Source: Podaxis mareebaensis (taxonomy: Eukaryota; Basidiomycota; Agaricomycetes; Agaricales; Agaricaceae). Taken from it: a stretch of 64,000 nucleotides of DNA. This document shows positions 22,250 to 33,889 of the stretch, piece after piece (position 1 is the first letter of the stretch; the number at the start of each line of letters is the position of its first letter). The position numbers were made by a program, and so were the translations under genes. Below the pieces are notes generated by a model that saw only the letters and a list, made by a program, of their open reading frames with translations, searched no databases and was not told the origin of the DNA. The DNA is taken from the NCBI GenBank assembly GCA_018524725.1, contig JAEUWP010000103.1, forward strand, positions 310,001-374,000, written 5' to 3'.

Positions 22250-23068
22250 CTACCCTCGTTCGCTTTTCGCTCGTGTCCTCGGCTTCCCGGATCTCCACTT
22301 CTTGTTGCATCTCGTGCCCGCGAGCAAAGCTTTCCAATACAGAGGCAGTAACGATTTGTCTAAGCTGTTCCTCGTCCATTTCTGCGCCCCCTTGTTGCTG
22401 CGCGAGGTTCTGTATCCGGCTCATGAGATCGTTTGTGAGATTCTCAGACGCAGCGTTTTGCGAGTGCTGGGATGGCGATGAAGGTGCGGCAGGGGCAGGA
22501 ACAGGGGCATCGGGGGCAGGAACAAGGAAAGAATCTGCAGAGGCGGAAGGGAGCAGAGTTTCGAGATAAGCAGCTACTTGAGGGAAATCTTCCTTGAGGT
22601 GTTCGATAGGCTACGACGATTTGGTAATTCTGGCCCAGGATCGGAGAGAAGGGCAACGTACAGAGATGCCCTCGTTGTTCCGGCAGTCGATGGTGGCGCC
22701 ATGCTGAACGAGAAATTGAGCGGTTTCGATGTCTTCAACCGTATAGAGTGGGGTGTCACCCTCATCGTCGGTAAGGTTGACGTTGCCGCCTGGGAACCGT
22801 GAGTGCACTAGCAAGCGCAAGTGCAAGTGAGAACATACCGCGAGAGATGAGATATTCGAGGATGTGTCGTTGGCCGTAGGAGGCAGCGGCATGCCTGGGG
22901 AGGGTGAGAGCGGGTGGCGTTCGAGCGCGAGAAAACGTACATGGGCGTGTACGTGAAGTCATCAGGGATATTTGGGTTGAGCCCATGTTGCTCGACGAGT
23001 TCTCTGACACGTTCGAGGTCGCCGTCGCCTGCAGCGACCCAGATGTTTTTTTTCGGAGGGATGGCCAT
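22250..23068 (-). CDS. Small ankyrin-repeat protein
   Basis: Four exons give about 217 residues from MAIPPKKNIWVAAGDGDLER. The first half is two to three ankyrin repeats: NIWVAAGDGDLERVRELVEQ, DFTYTPMHAAASYGQRHILE, and GGNVNLTDDEGDTPLYTVED with IETAQFLVQHGATIDCRNNE. A Pro/Ala-rich linker and a helical, Glu/Gln-rich C-terminus follow. Size and order resemble the short fungal ankyrin proteins related to budding yeast YCR051W, whose function is not established. The upstream ATG in the same frame would add a Ser/Pro stretch, but the start at 23068 fits the repeat boundary. It is transcribed divergently from the WC-2-like gene across only 104 bp. Confidence 0.82.
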
Positions 23069-23172
23069 GGCGGTAGGAGGCAAGCGTGTGCAAACAGGAT
23101 CTGGGAGATCTGTGCCCCTGAGTGGAGATGGACAAGTCTCAGAGTCGGCCAGCCAGCTGAGGATTGTGGTTG
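23069..23172. promoter_or_regulatory. Compact bidirectional promoter with paired GATC
   Basis: The 104 bp between the two divergent start codons must serve both the ankyrin gene and the WC-2-like gene, untranslated leaders included. It contains GGATCTGGGAGATCTG, two GATC five bases apart (23098-23101 and 23107-23110). Paired GATC-like sites are the known layout of light-responsive elements bound by the Neurospora White Collar complex. The link to the adjacent WC-2-like gene is inference. Confidence 0.4.
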
Positions 23173-26100
23173 ATGATGGACTCTTACCAGCACCTCCCAA
23201 AGCTCGGTCAAACTCGCTGTTGTGCGTATCTTTCTCCTACGATCGATCACCACTCACCTTCCACAGACTGGGCTCTTCTCTCCGCTGACCTCCAGTTCAT
23301 CTATCTCGACCCTGTTCTCGCCTATCATCTCGACGCACAGGCTGACCTTCTCGTCGGAAAGTCTCTCCTATCCTTTGTTCATCCCGACGAACAGGCTTCC
23401 GCAAAGGCCGACCTCAAGAACGTTCTCGAGAGCCGCACCCTTCATGGTTCCGTCACCCGGTGCGCTATTTTCTTATCGTCACCCCCCCAAATTCTTTTTT
23501 TTTTCTTACTCGGCCCCCCCAGTGTCCGTTTTTCACGTTTATCCAAGGTCCGCCGCCAATTAGGCTATACGGGCCCACTTCCGCCGTGGTCCGACGCAGA
23601 AAAGATTTCCGTAGATGCCAACTATATGGCCGTTGACATTGTCATCAATTGGGCCGCCGAAGGTCTCGTCCTCTGTTTTATTCATGCCACAGTCGACCTG
23701 GATCCCCAAAGCGACAACGACGAACTCCACAAGTCTCACTGGACCAACTGGTGTGGAACCCCATCCATGCCTCCGGAACAAATTCAACTCCTTTTCCACC
23801 GCCTCCTCATGTGTGTACCGCAATCCCCATCCGGCACTCATACCAGGATATTCCAGATCCTGGCCAACCAACCCGGCCGCCAACTTCTCCTCTCATGGCC
23901 TCCGGATCAAGGCAATGGCCCTACGGGCAGGGAATTTGCCAAACTCGTGGAGAACGCGGAGATGGGCTCGGGTCCACAGAAAGGTAACGATGCCAAAACG
24001 AGCTGCACACGCAGGTACAGGGCCACCCAACTCATGTCTCCCTCACTTGGCGAGGTTGAGAGCATCTTTATACCGCATGGTACCGTTCTTCCTTTCCGTT
24101 TCCCTTCCCTCATACGTGCTCACTCATTTTTCCTCTACCAAATGCTAGGTTCTGTAATTTTCGCCTGCCACAAGGTAGAGTCATCCATACGCAGTACCTC
24201 TGCCAATTCCGCCAATATGCAGCACCAACTCGCCTATAATACCGACAACCCTTCGAGCTACCCACCTCCACCGGGCTCCCCCTATTACGATCCACCCCTC
24301 TCCTATCCACCCTTCACCCCTGCGTATAACCAGGGGTATCTAGCCCATCAGTCTCTGCCGACTCAGCCTCCGCCCCCGACCTACTCCCCGCCCCGATGGT
24401 CTCAGACCCAACAAAATTACCACACTACTCAACAACCTCCCGCCCACCAGCAATGGGATACACCCAGTCCGACGCACCCAGTCTCCCCCCTACCGCCCGC
24501 CCCTGCACCACCTTCATCGTCGATTAATAACAGCAACCTTCGTTCCGCCTCTTACTCTAGTGTACCGGCACCCGGACCGTCCTGGCAAACGTCGCCAGGT
24601 AGTTACGAGGTTTATCGAGCCCCATCTCCAGTCTACGGAACGTACACCAATACTTCGAGAACAAACGCTGCAATTACCCCTAATAATCCGAGTACAAGCG
24701 TATTACCTGCAGCATCGTCTTTGCTGAACGCAAGTCCTTCTATTCAAGACATTGTTCCGCCGCCGAAGCGACGTGTTAGCCCTGGCTCAATCAGGGGCGG
24801 TGATCAATACAATACTACTAGCCCGAGCAACGGAAGAGGTTCTGGAAATAGACCGTCGGGAGTTCTGGAATGCTCCAGTTGTGGTGCAACTACCAGTCCC
24901 GAATGGCGGAAAGGACCTTCTGGAAAGAAAGAATTGTGCAATGCGTAAGCCTGCTTCTCTTCGCATTATCTCCAGACGCCTACCTCATCGGCATGAATTA
25001 CGACAGATGTGGGCTGCGATATGCCCGATCACGAGCCAAAAAAGACGGTGGCGCGGCAGGTGCTGGACAAAATCGCAAAAAGAAGGCTGATAAAGTCGAC
25101 GAGAAACTGAACCATCACCACATCGTTGGAGGGAATGGAAGCGCAAACGGTGTTGATGTGAAGAGGGGAATCAGGCAGAGGAATAGGGACTCTGCAAGTG
25201 GTGCGATGACACCTCCACTTGCGACTATTGCTGCTGCAGGCGGCTCCCCCGGGTATGCGACCACTATGCTGAGGAGAAGTTTTGGGTCTGGATCAGAATA
25301 TGGCGCGCCTGGGACTTCTCCAGGTGGGAGTATAAGTGAAAGTGACGGGGGTCAACATGGGCATGGACACTATGCCGTACTTGCTGCCGGAAATGTGGGC
25401 GCCGCTGTGGGAGGTAGTAGCAACGGAAATGAGAGTGTGTTGACTCCATCGCCTTCACCCCCGGCTTCGACTTCTGTGCCTTCGGCTTCGGCTTCTGGAT
25501 CTTTGGCTCTACCTCTATCCGGTGGTTCTCCGACTACGTCTACTCCTCCTTCGGCTTCAACACCTCACCCGGATTCCAATCAGGATATCGGATTCATTCA
25601 TTATAATCCCCCTGCGCGGCAACCCGACCGAGCGATCCCACCGTTGAACATTCATTCTTATCCCCAGCCTCACCCCTTGCGTTCGCCACAAGCTTCGAGT
25701 ACTCATTCGCATTCACCACATTCTGCGTTCTCTGGGCATCCACCTGGGTCTACGGGTCCGGGACATTATGTCCATACCGGGTACACCACAAGGCCATCAC
25801 CATTGTCTCAGGCTGGCAATATTGTAACCGGACCTGCGGCTGGACCATTGACCCCGTTGTCGGTACCGCATTCGGCTACTGAGGCTACTGATGATGGGAT
25901 CGGAATGGGTCCTGGCGCCGGTGCAGGTTCGGGTTCAGGTGTAGGTGCAGGAAACGGGATGCAGTTACCGCCGTTGGCGTATATGGATCGGATTATGGGG
26001 TCAAGTCCGAATAATAATATGCATGCTTCGCTTGGGTCGATGAGCGGGGGTGTTAAATTGGAATATGGTGATGATGGGCTATCGGGACAGGTGCAAAACG

Positions 26101-26255
26101 GCGGAGGTAGCGCTGGTATGGGAGGTGGGGGAGGAAGCGGATCGAGCGTTGGAAGGGAACCTTTAACCCCTATTAGTGCAGAGAGTCCGATTGGACCTGG
26201 TGTTGCAGGAGGGAGTATGAGGAGCGGGAAGAGGTCAATCCTCGGAGGGCAGTGA
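23173..26255 (+). CDS. WC-2-like PAS and GATA zinc-finger transcription factor
   Basis: The partner subunit of the blue-light White Collar complex in fungi. After MMDSYQHLPKLGQTRCYWAL comes a PAS domain: LQFIYLDPVLAYHLDAQADL, then VGKSLLSFVHPDEQASAKAD and ESRTLHGSVTRVRFSRLS. A second half of the sensor region follows (ISVDANYMAVDIVINW, VLCFIHATVDL), then a long Pro/Ser/Tyr-rich linker. The zinc finger is CSSCGATTSPEWRKGPSGKK...ELCNACGLRYARSRAKK, C-x2-C-x18-C-x2-C. The 18-residue loop is the spacing of WC-1/WC-2 fingers, against 17 in GATA-1-like fingers. The intron inside the finger separates GC and A of the Ala codon. The tail of about 400 residues is Gly/Ser/Pro-rich without a known domain. 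No LOV domain is seen, as expected for WC-2. Introns include one of 69 nt at 24080-24148. The ATG could be at 23173 or 23176. Confidence 0.9.
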
Positions 26256-27919
26256 CCTAACCGACTTCACGTCGTTTTCGTCTTCGCTGATGGGTGTTTG
26301 TTTTGAGTGGATAATCTCCGGACGGTTTGAGCTGGTCATCTGGCATTAACATCATTGACATCTGGCATTTATCATGGCTGGACCCTCTCGCTTCCCTTCG
26401 CATACGCATACACACACGTGCAAGGATGATGATGCGGCTGACAGTTGTATCGTCGTCATCACCATCTTGGATTACATCCACTCTCTCCTCCCATCCTCGT
26501 GTCTTCTGCCTGCAATTATTTCTGAATGGACGATTCCTCCCACACTTCCGCCGACCCTGTGTTGTTGGCGGAGTTGTAGTACTATCATTGTTTGCGTTTC
26601 ACTTCCGCTTCCGTTGGGTTTCCGAGCTTATGGCCTTCTTCGCGTTTCTGTACTTGGGTTTTTGGTTTTGGCTTGGGGATGTTAGTTCTCTTGCCCCCCT
26701 ACCTAGGTATTCTCTTTTACATCTTCTCCCTTAATCTTTGGCTTCGGTTATGGACCACCAACGCCAGAGTCATGCCTTGATTTTCAGACGACTGCATGAC
26801 ACACGACACCACCTTCCCCTATGTCCATGCCTCCAGCCTTAGGACAGGTTCGAATTTCTCCCTTTTCTCCTTTCGCTCCCCGGGCATTTCACCTCAACCC
26901 AGTCCCCCGTCACCCCCACACTCGCAACCGCTCTTGTGTCAGCTTAATAATGAAACGGTTCATGCCGAATAGTATTCTACTACTACTAGCTCCGAATATT
27001 AACTGCAACATACTCTCTACTCGTTTTATTATGCATCTGGACTCTTCTTTGTTTCTTCTTCTTGTTGGTCGCGTGGCTTGATTCGAGTAATCAGTTCTGC
27101 CTTGCGGTTGTATGCTTGCATTGTGGCTTCCTTTCGTGTTAGTTCTTCGCCGTTCCGTCGCCTTCTTTCTTCCTTGCTTCCTTTTCACATACACGATGCG
27201 GCCACATATTTTTCGATACTCTACAATCCCATTATGATTAAAAATAGGGTACTCATAGTAAGTACGGTATGATCTTCTTATCCTACCTTAGCGCTTGGTG
27301 GTATGCTAGTACATGGGGTACATCATACACGTAAAATATATTGAACTGTTCTGTCCAGCCGTGTTCAACGTTCCCGCATGACAACCGCAGCCAGCGCAAA
27401 GGGTTGGAAGCGTCCAAAACCTCATGGTAAACTTGTGGTTTCTGAATGGGAAGGAGAGACGTTAATCGATGGCTGATCCGGGGGGATAATCTCGGGTCTG
27501 CCGGAGAATATTTGGAGTTATAAGAGGTTAGAGCCCTTGAAAGAACATTTTGGGCGCTTTGTAGACCGTGAGGGTTATGTGCTGAATGATGCAATGGGCA
27601 AGGGGTCTGAAGGTGGCAGGCGAGATGACGTCAGTCTCATTTAGCTTATCTTATCTGATGGGAGCGTTGCCGACTGCCGTCCAAACGTACAGCCACTCCA
27701 GGAACGGCAGGATCAGTGAGAGTTCTAGGGGCTTCCATCGAGTCAACGGCTTGGGTTGTTACTGTGTTAAACATACAATCCCTTGTTTAGCTCCGAGTTT
27801 GACTCTCTTGCCTTTCTGCTTTTCGTGACTTTCTAGAAAATTCGCTGTTTGGTGAGTTCGAACTTGGCATGGTCCTAATTTGGTATTGTCTGAGGGGGAA
27901 GGATTCAAGGGTGGATTCT
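26256..27919. other. Intergenic region, no gene seen
   Basis: About 1.7 kb between the WC-2-like stop and the Sds22 start, both on the plus strand. The first part is pyrimidine-rich and is probably the 3' untranslated region. A minus-strand open frame at 27283-27594 has no ATG and no family likeness, so I do not call it. The last few hundred bases should hold the Sds22 promoter. Confidence 0.45.
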
Positions 27920-29609
27920 ATGTCTCTGGAAGAAAAGAAGGTAGAAATTGCGAGTGTCGTCACGCCTGCGGGCGAGGACCCGAGTGAGGTGGCTACCATC
28001 GCCACAACAACGTCCCAAACAGTGAGTGGAGATGGATCGGGGAACAAAGGCAGGGTCAAAGAAGGGAATGGTGGCAGCAAGTAAGTTCGCTTTTAACTAC
28101 TTATGATCTAACCAAGACTGATGTCCCCCGTCACAGTGAAGAGGCAAGATCTGGGCCGAGCGCGCGTGTTGTATTGCCAGGAACACAACAAGCCGACACG
28201 CATGGAGACGATACCGATGAGGAAGACGGCGATGGCCAGAATGGCGAGGAAGAGGAAGAAGATGATGGCGACTTTTTGTCTGATTTCCCTGACGAAACAC
28301 CTGTGCGTATGCTGAGTTCCTTGACTTCTTTCCGTTCCTGACATTGATATTTGTGCATCTTGTCGTCGTCGCGTGAACGTGAATATCGAATCTATCTCAG
28401 GAACTCGAACTCTTGCATTCGCGGATTGGCTCTCTTGCAAACCTCCATCTTCCTCGCTTTGCAAACTACCTCAGGAAACTCTGTCTTCGGCAAAACTTGA
28501 TATCCCATCTCGACCCAGAGATCTTCCACCAACTGACTTTGCTGGAAGAGTTGGATCTGTACGACAACAAGATCAAACATGTTGGTGTGGCGCTGGATAA
28601 ATTGCAGAAGTTGACGTACGTTTTGGTATTCTCCTTTAGTGCGAATTTCATTTCCGCCCGCAGCTTGTGGAGGTGGTGGCATACTAATGGTGGTGATTTG
28701 CATCTGACAACAGTGTGCTTGACTTGTCGTTCAACCTCCTACGCTCTGTTCCCGACCGGCTAGAACATCTCACGTCTCTGGACACCGTTTACTTTGTACA
28801 AAACAAGATTTCCAAGATTACTGGCCTTAGCTATTCTGTCATGCTTAGAAGCTTGGAGCTTGGGGGGAATAGGATCCGGGTACGTGGCACACTTGGTCTG
28901 GCACTAATGCTTTCTCTGACTTGCCGGCAGAAAATAGAAGGGTTAGATGCGTTGGTCAACCTTGAAGAACTATGGCTCGGAAAGAACAAGATTACGAAAC
29001 TAGAGGGACTTGGCAACCTGAAAAAGCTCAAGATCCTCTCGCTGCAATCCAATCGCATAACGAAGCTCGAAAACTTGGAAGAATTGAAGGAGCTTGACCA
29101 GCTGTATTTGAGCCATAATGGCATTGAACGACTAGAGGGACTAGACCATAACGTGAGCATGATCCCTGTCACTTTCTTTCTTGTTCTCCTTTTGGCCTTT
29201 CGATTGACATTTCCATCCGAAGATCAAATTGACTACTTTGGATGTGGGCAACAACTTCATCCCTGCGATAGAAAATATCGCCCACCTGACAAACCTACAG
29301 GAACTTTGGGTATGACTGGTTGACTGCCTACCCCACTTGATACGTCCGACTAATGTCACTCGAACAGATGAACGGCAACAAGATCCCAGATCTACTCGCG
29401 TTGGACAAGCAATTGTCCCACATTCAATCACTGAGGACACTATATCTTGAAGCTAACCCATGTCAGACGACAGATATGACGGGATACCGGCGTAAGATCA
29501 TGCTGGCATTGCCGCAGTTGACGCAGATAGACGCAACGTAAGTGTCGATCTCTCCACACACGTAGAATGGTTTCCTAAAGTCAGGTACAGATATGTACGA
29601 GGGTCATAG
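27920..29609 (+). CDS. Sds22-like protein phosphatase 1 regulatory subunit (PPP1R7)
   Basis: Leucine-rich-repeat protein that binds the PP1 catalytic subunit and controls its maturation and its mitotic role in the nucleus. The N-terminus (MSLEEKKVEIASVVTPAGED) is unstructured and becomes strongly acidic (GEEEEEDDGDFLSDFPDETP). About ten 22-residue SDS22-type LRRs follow, for example LRKLCLRQNLISHLDPEIF, LEELDLYDNKIKHVGVALD, LEELWLGKNKITKLEGLGNL and LDQLYLSHNGIERLEGLDHN. The LRR cap YRRKIMLALPQLTQIDATYR and the end YVRGS close the protein, matching the human family member nearly residue by residue. Seven or so short introns fall within repeats. The last joins AC to GTAC in the Thr codon and gives a stop at 29607. 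An in-frame ATG exists at 27869, but 27920 is preferred because the sequence before it is not conserved in character. Confidence 0.95.
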
Positions 29610-30567
29610 TTATCCATTGAAACACGGACATTGGCGTAAATGATGTTCTGATTGCCTATATCGGCCAGCCCTTTGTCCTCGTCATTACTATTGACTTAAC
29701 ACTCTGCCGGATTTGTTTCCAGTGGTTGTAAACTTCGAGCTTTCCGCCATCAAGTCCGAGGTACGGAAAAGTCGGTGCGAAACCCGCTTCCCTGTCAAGG
29801 ACGAGCCCGTGTGGTTCTGGGACTGGTTGAGTTCTTTGTACCCCATCCTCGGCCCAATTATGGAACCGTGAACCGGCGCCACGTGCTCCCGCTTTAATGA
29901 ACCGGGCAGCTTCTGGCATCACGTACTTGATGGATGGCTCTGCGGTTTTGTCAGATTCACTCAATACCTTTGTCAAACCTAAGCGCAAAGGCGCAAAGAA
30001 ACTCGACTCAATCTGACAAGCTTCTGACTTGCAAGCAAGGAACCTTTCCAAAACCAACGTAGGCACGCCTCATGTTGATTTCATATACTACAAACTTTTC
30101 TGGGAGAACGACCGATTGTGTACAAGCCGGTCATCTAAAAATGATCACTGACAGATCCGGATCGCAATTCTCCAGGGCTGCGATAAGGACGGGGCATTCA
30201 ACGACTCCCCTCTACTTTTAGCTCGTAGACCCGGGATCTTGGCCTATGGGACCAATGACCAGCCAGGTTCTAATGCACGGCATGGGGCGTTAGATTGGCA
30301 TAGCGCTATACGACCCGGAGAACGCTGGAAGGTATATATGGCTTGACGGGAATTGAGGTTGAGTTTCTTTCCTCTAGTGTACCCCGCAACCACTTCCTGC
30401 TGCTTCTACTGGAGCTCGCGGGACACGTTCCCCCCTCTCTCCATCACATCCCCGGACTATTCGAGTGGCCTGGTGCGCTGCCCTTCCCATCCGCAACTTT
30501 TATTTCGCGATCTTGTATTCAAACGGTTGGAGCACGGACACTCTTGGAGAGGGAAAGTGATACGATA
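29610..30567. other. Intergenic region with one weak reverse frame
   Basis: Spacer between Sds22 and the DUF6534-like gene. Apart from the doubtful minus-strand frame listed separately, nothing is supported. The 3' part contains the promoter of the DUF6534-like gene. Confidence 0.4.
29656..29919 (-). CDS. Hypothetical small protein (doubtful)
   Basis: An 88-codon frame from ATG (MPEAARFIKAGARGAGSRFH) to a stop at 29656, open upstream without ATG to about 30066. The composition is protein-like, with aromatic and charged residues spread evenly (for example FAPTFPYLGLDGGKLEVYNH), rather than the skewed look of an antisense shadow. It lies convergent to Sds22, 46 bp from its stop. No family is recognised and no splice partner was found. 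It may be a real lineage-specific gene, a relic exon, or chance. Confidence 0.22.
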   Translation of the reverse strand: MPEAARFIKAGARGAGSRFHNWAEDGVQRTQPVPEPHGLVLDREAGFAPTFPYLGLDGGKLEVYNHWKQIRQSVKSIVMTRTKGWPI

Positions 30568-32297
30568 ATGCCGACACTCGCTGAGGAAAATATGACTCTG
30601 TAAGCTTTTTCCCACCGACGAGTGCATGCCCTGTGTAACACCCTTAATTACGCTTCGGCAGAACTGGCCCGGTCGTAAGTTCCCATTCTCGCTTCCCTTT
30701 AATTTTCAGACTTAACATTTCGTCCATAGTTCGTTGGGACGGTACTCAATTGGTGCTTGCTCGGCACGCTGATCTTACAAGTCTGTAAGCTTTGACTGTT
30801 TATCCTTGGTCCATTTAGAAACGGGAGTCTTAAAGTTCGTTTTTAGATATATATATCCTGACATACCCCGAGGACTCTCGACGTCTCAAATGCTTGGGTA
30901 GGTGGATCCACCTTCCGCTTAGCTCAGACCTTACATCCGAGTAGTTGCTGGGCTATTTGCGCTTGAGCTGCTACAAACGGGGTTGATGATGGATTACTCA
31001 TGGCGGATTCTCGTCTCTGGTTGGGGGGACGCATCGGTCGACAGTTTTCTCCCTTGGTCCGCGGCCAGTTTTCCAGCTCTGAGTGGCACAAGTAAGTTGC
31101 GTTCTTCCTGTTGTGGAAGACGCCACTAATCGCGGTTAACGTAAAGTCGCATTGATCGTCCAACTATTCTTTGCCTGGTATGTGTCCCGTGGTACAATTT
31201 GGACTCTTGGGGCTAACTGGGACCAATTTATCAGGAGGATATGGGTCCTTCAGGTGTCTACTAATTACCCGAGCTTGGCGAAGTTAATGTCGATTATCAT
31301 CGCCATGGTATGACCCACAACTCTTTCATATTTCGGTAACTCTGATCCAGGAGATATGGAATAGGTCGCATTGCTTCAAAGCGTTTCCGCAATCTATGGA
31401 GCGGTTGCCGTGTGTCGTCATCATTGTCGTATCATTCAAGTGATTTACCAACATTTCAGTTCGGCATGACTAGTACATGGGAACGTGTGGCAGAACTGAC
31501 CTGGATAGTAGAGGTTCGTCCCACTGGTCTCCTTGGCGTGTCATTCTGATGCCATGTGGCTCCATCTAGATATGGCTCGGAGGCAGTCTTGCGTGCGACA
31601 TCCTGATTGCAGTAACCATGATATCCATTGTACGTGTCATTTGGCTTTCAGTTTGAGCCACGACTTACGTTCTATCCATCACAGTACGTGGAGGCGGGTC
31701 GTGGCTCGCCTTGGAACCACACGGCTGCGATGGTCAACAAGCTTATAATTCATGCCATTGAAACTGGCGCAGTAACAGCGGTAACGGCGCTGGTTGATCT
31801 GGTGTTATTTGAACTATACAAGGATACTAGTATACACCAAGCACCGTAAGTCTTCTGCAAGTATCTTACTGAGAATGCGTCGAGCTCACCTCGGGGTCTT
31901 TAGGGCTTTGATATTGGGGAAGCTGTCAGTCATTCTCCATTTTTCTCCTTCATATTACCACTGACAACTTCTTAGGTACACCAATGCCCTAATGGTTTCC
32001 TTGAACGGACGAAAGCGCAGACGAGATAGCATTAATCTAATGCAGCAGCAGAGTGCGCTGAGCCACATCCAGACGCTATCGAGCCACACGGATGACTATG
32101 AGCTTACGATTCGGTCAAATTCTCCTCATCGGCTAGAAGGGAGTAAGACAAAAGACGGGATTGTGATTCATGTGCCCAGTTGCACCCACAATTCAGACTT
32201 GAGTATTAAGGTAAGTTGGTCGTCCGCAAGCCGCCACACCCAACTAAAGCGTGTCTTAGCTTGGGAAGACGCTAGACTCCCCTGTTTGAACGGCTAA
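30568..32297 (+). CDS. Seven-helix membrane protein, DUF6534-like
   Basis: Multi-exon gene starting MPTLAEENMTLTGPVFVGTV. Helices run through NWCLLGTLILQVYIYILTYP, LVVAGLFALELLQTGLMMDY, IALIVQLFFAWRIWVLQVST, LMSIIIAMVALLQSVSAIYG, then WLGGSLACDILIAVTMIS, VNKLIIHAIETGAVTAVTAL and a last helix with GKLYTNALMVSLNGRKR. This layout, including the FFAWRIW motif after helix 3 and the closing YTN-x-L-x-V-SLN-x-R, is that of the large agaricomycete DUF6534 family of unknown function. A Ser/His-rich cytosolic tail follows. One exon is only 13 nt (30662-30674). The end is uncertain: a donor-like GTAAGT at about 32211 could splice on, so the stop at 32297 is the read-through choice. Confidence 0.78.
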
Positions 32298-33363
32298 GAC
32301 AAGCTGCGATCTCATATGTGTTATAATATTGCCTTTGTCCTCGGAACAAGCACAGTCGCGAGAGTGGGATGATGGCTTGGGTCGCCTTCATACCTTGCTA
32401 TATACGGGTCCAGAAAGCTTGCCACAAAGGGTGCTTGTGTTATATATAAGTCCGAGGCATAGATGATGATCTATGCGACACGGGCCTGTCCTTTCGGATC
32501 ACAATCATTTGGATGTGCTTATTATACTTACTATTCGTTCGTTATTTCGTTATTGTAGCTGTGTTATTTTAATCTGACGGGCCTGGGTATACGTTGGCAA
32601 GGCCCCGAATCTACGATATTTCTCGTAAACAAAGTATAAGTAGCATAGCAACAGGACGTAGTGTCCAACGCCTAATTAATCCATGTCTAATAGTATTGAT
32701 AGTTTCAACCAATTTCCTCCCATCCCGGAAACGTCTCTTTGCGCTTGAGTCCCTTCTCGATTACCAAAGTTCTACTGTATTTCAAGTCCGGAGTATGTGT
32801 TGTGCATTTTCTTCAAGGTACGTTATCGTGCACCCATATCTCTCGGCGGACGTATGACTTAAGCTGCCCCAAAAACAAAAGCTCTCCATAGTATAAGCGA
32901 AGTGCTAAGGATGTTAGTACCCAAACTTGACTATTGCATCTCAGGAATCAATCTCCTTACCTGCGATGGAATGAAGTATGCGCAAAACTGCGGCACTGCT
33001 TTACCAGACGTTTTCTGGTCTCCCCTCTATTACTACTTTACAACCCTTCACTTGAGCTGGTAGTGCCTTTCCGGGTGGCATCGCCAACAGAAGGAACATT
33101 CCAGTACGTGTTTTCCATTGCCTGCCAAGCGGACTCAAATATGAAGGAATTTGATACAGCCCATAAGGAAATGGATAGAACTTTAAGAGTATTACACCTG
33201 TATTCGGTTCAATAAAATTCAGGCGGCAATCTCATGATGGTGCGCTCGGAATTTGAACACCCAGGTATCTTCCCAGAAATAAAAACCTTCCTTTGGGGCA
33301 GGGGTATCGTCGGAAGTCTCTGAGGTAGTCAATGCCCTTCACGTGGTCCACGGATGCAGTACC
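32298..33363. other. Intergenic region, no gene seen
   Basis: About 1.1 kb of AT-rich sequence with short, unconvincing frames. A perfect 8-bp hairpin with GATG loop (GCATAGAT/ATCTATGC, 32457-32476) lies 160 bp past the DUF6534-like stop. Its role is unknown. Confidence 0.4.
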
Positions 33364-33713
33364 CTATTTCGCTAAGATGACCGGTACTACAGACAAAGAA
33401 AGCAGCACCAGAGGGTCTGGAAAGACGGTCGAGATGGTTCGACTCGGATAATCTGAGGTGTCTGGCATCACAGTTGGGCAAGGTTCGTCGTAGGTTGGAG
33501 AGGGATCCGACTGTCCGCAGATTTGGTGGCGTTTCGAGTGCATGAGCCAAATATATCTCTTCAGTGCCGAATTCTGAGCCTCCCGGTTCGGAGGAGCCTG
33601 AAAGAACTTCCGCCCACCGTCGATTCTTTCCCGGATGCGAGGATCAGTCTCTGACAAATCCTTGTGGCGTTTTTGGTCCCATATTGGGACAACGTTCCGT
33701 TCAAAGACGTAAC
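33364..33713 (-). CDS. Hypothetical protein, possible terminal exon
   Basis: A minus-strand frame open from about 33713 to a stop at 33364. It begins after a possible acceptor TAG with YVFERNVVPIWDQKRHKDL and continues SETDPRIRERIDGGRKFFQA, PPNREAQNSALKRYIWLMHS and a Pro/Ser-rich end. The charge and aromatic distribution looks like a real protein, but there is no in-frame ATG. Upstream exons I tried run into stops, so the 5' part is unresolved. If real, its promoter would overlap that of the divergent CCDC174-like gene at 33890. Confidence 0.3.
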
Positions 33714-33889
33714 CTACATTTTTGGATTAGATGTAAGTCTTCAAGGTTTCACGGACTACATCAGCTACCAGCAGAAGAATAATGAATGTTATAAACAGTT
33801 GATTATCTGAAAGGAAAGAAGAATTTGAGTAGTGACAGCAAGGTCACACATAGGTGACTGACTTTCGGAATGATTCCTTGACCTCATCC

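Noticed and set aside
27283..27594. 103-codon minus-strand frame between WC-2-like and Sds22 genes
   Set aside because: No ATG and no family likeness. It was read as an open stretch only.
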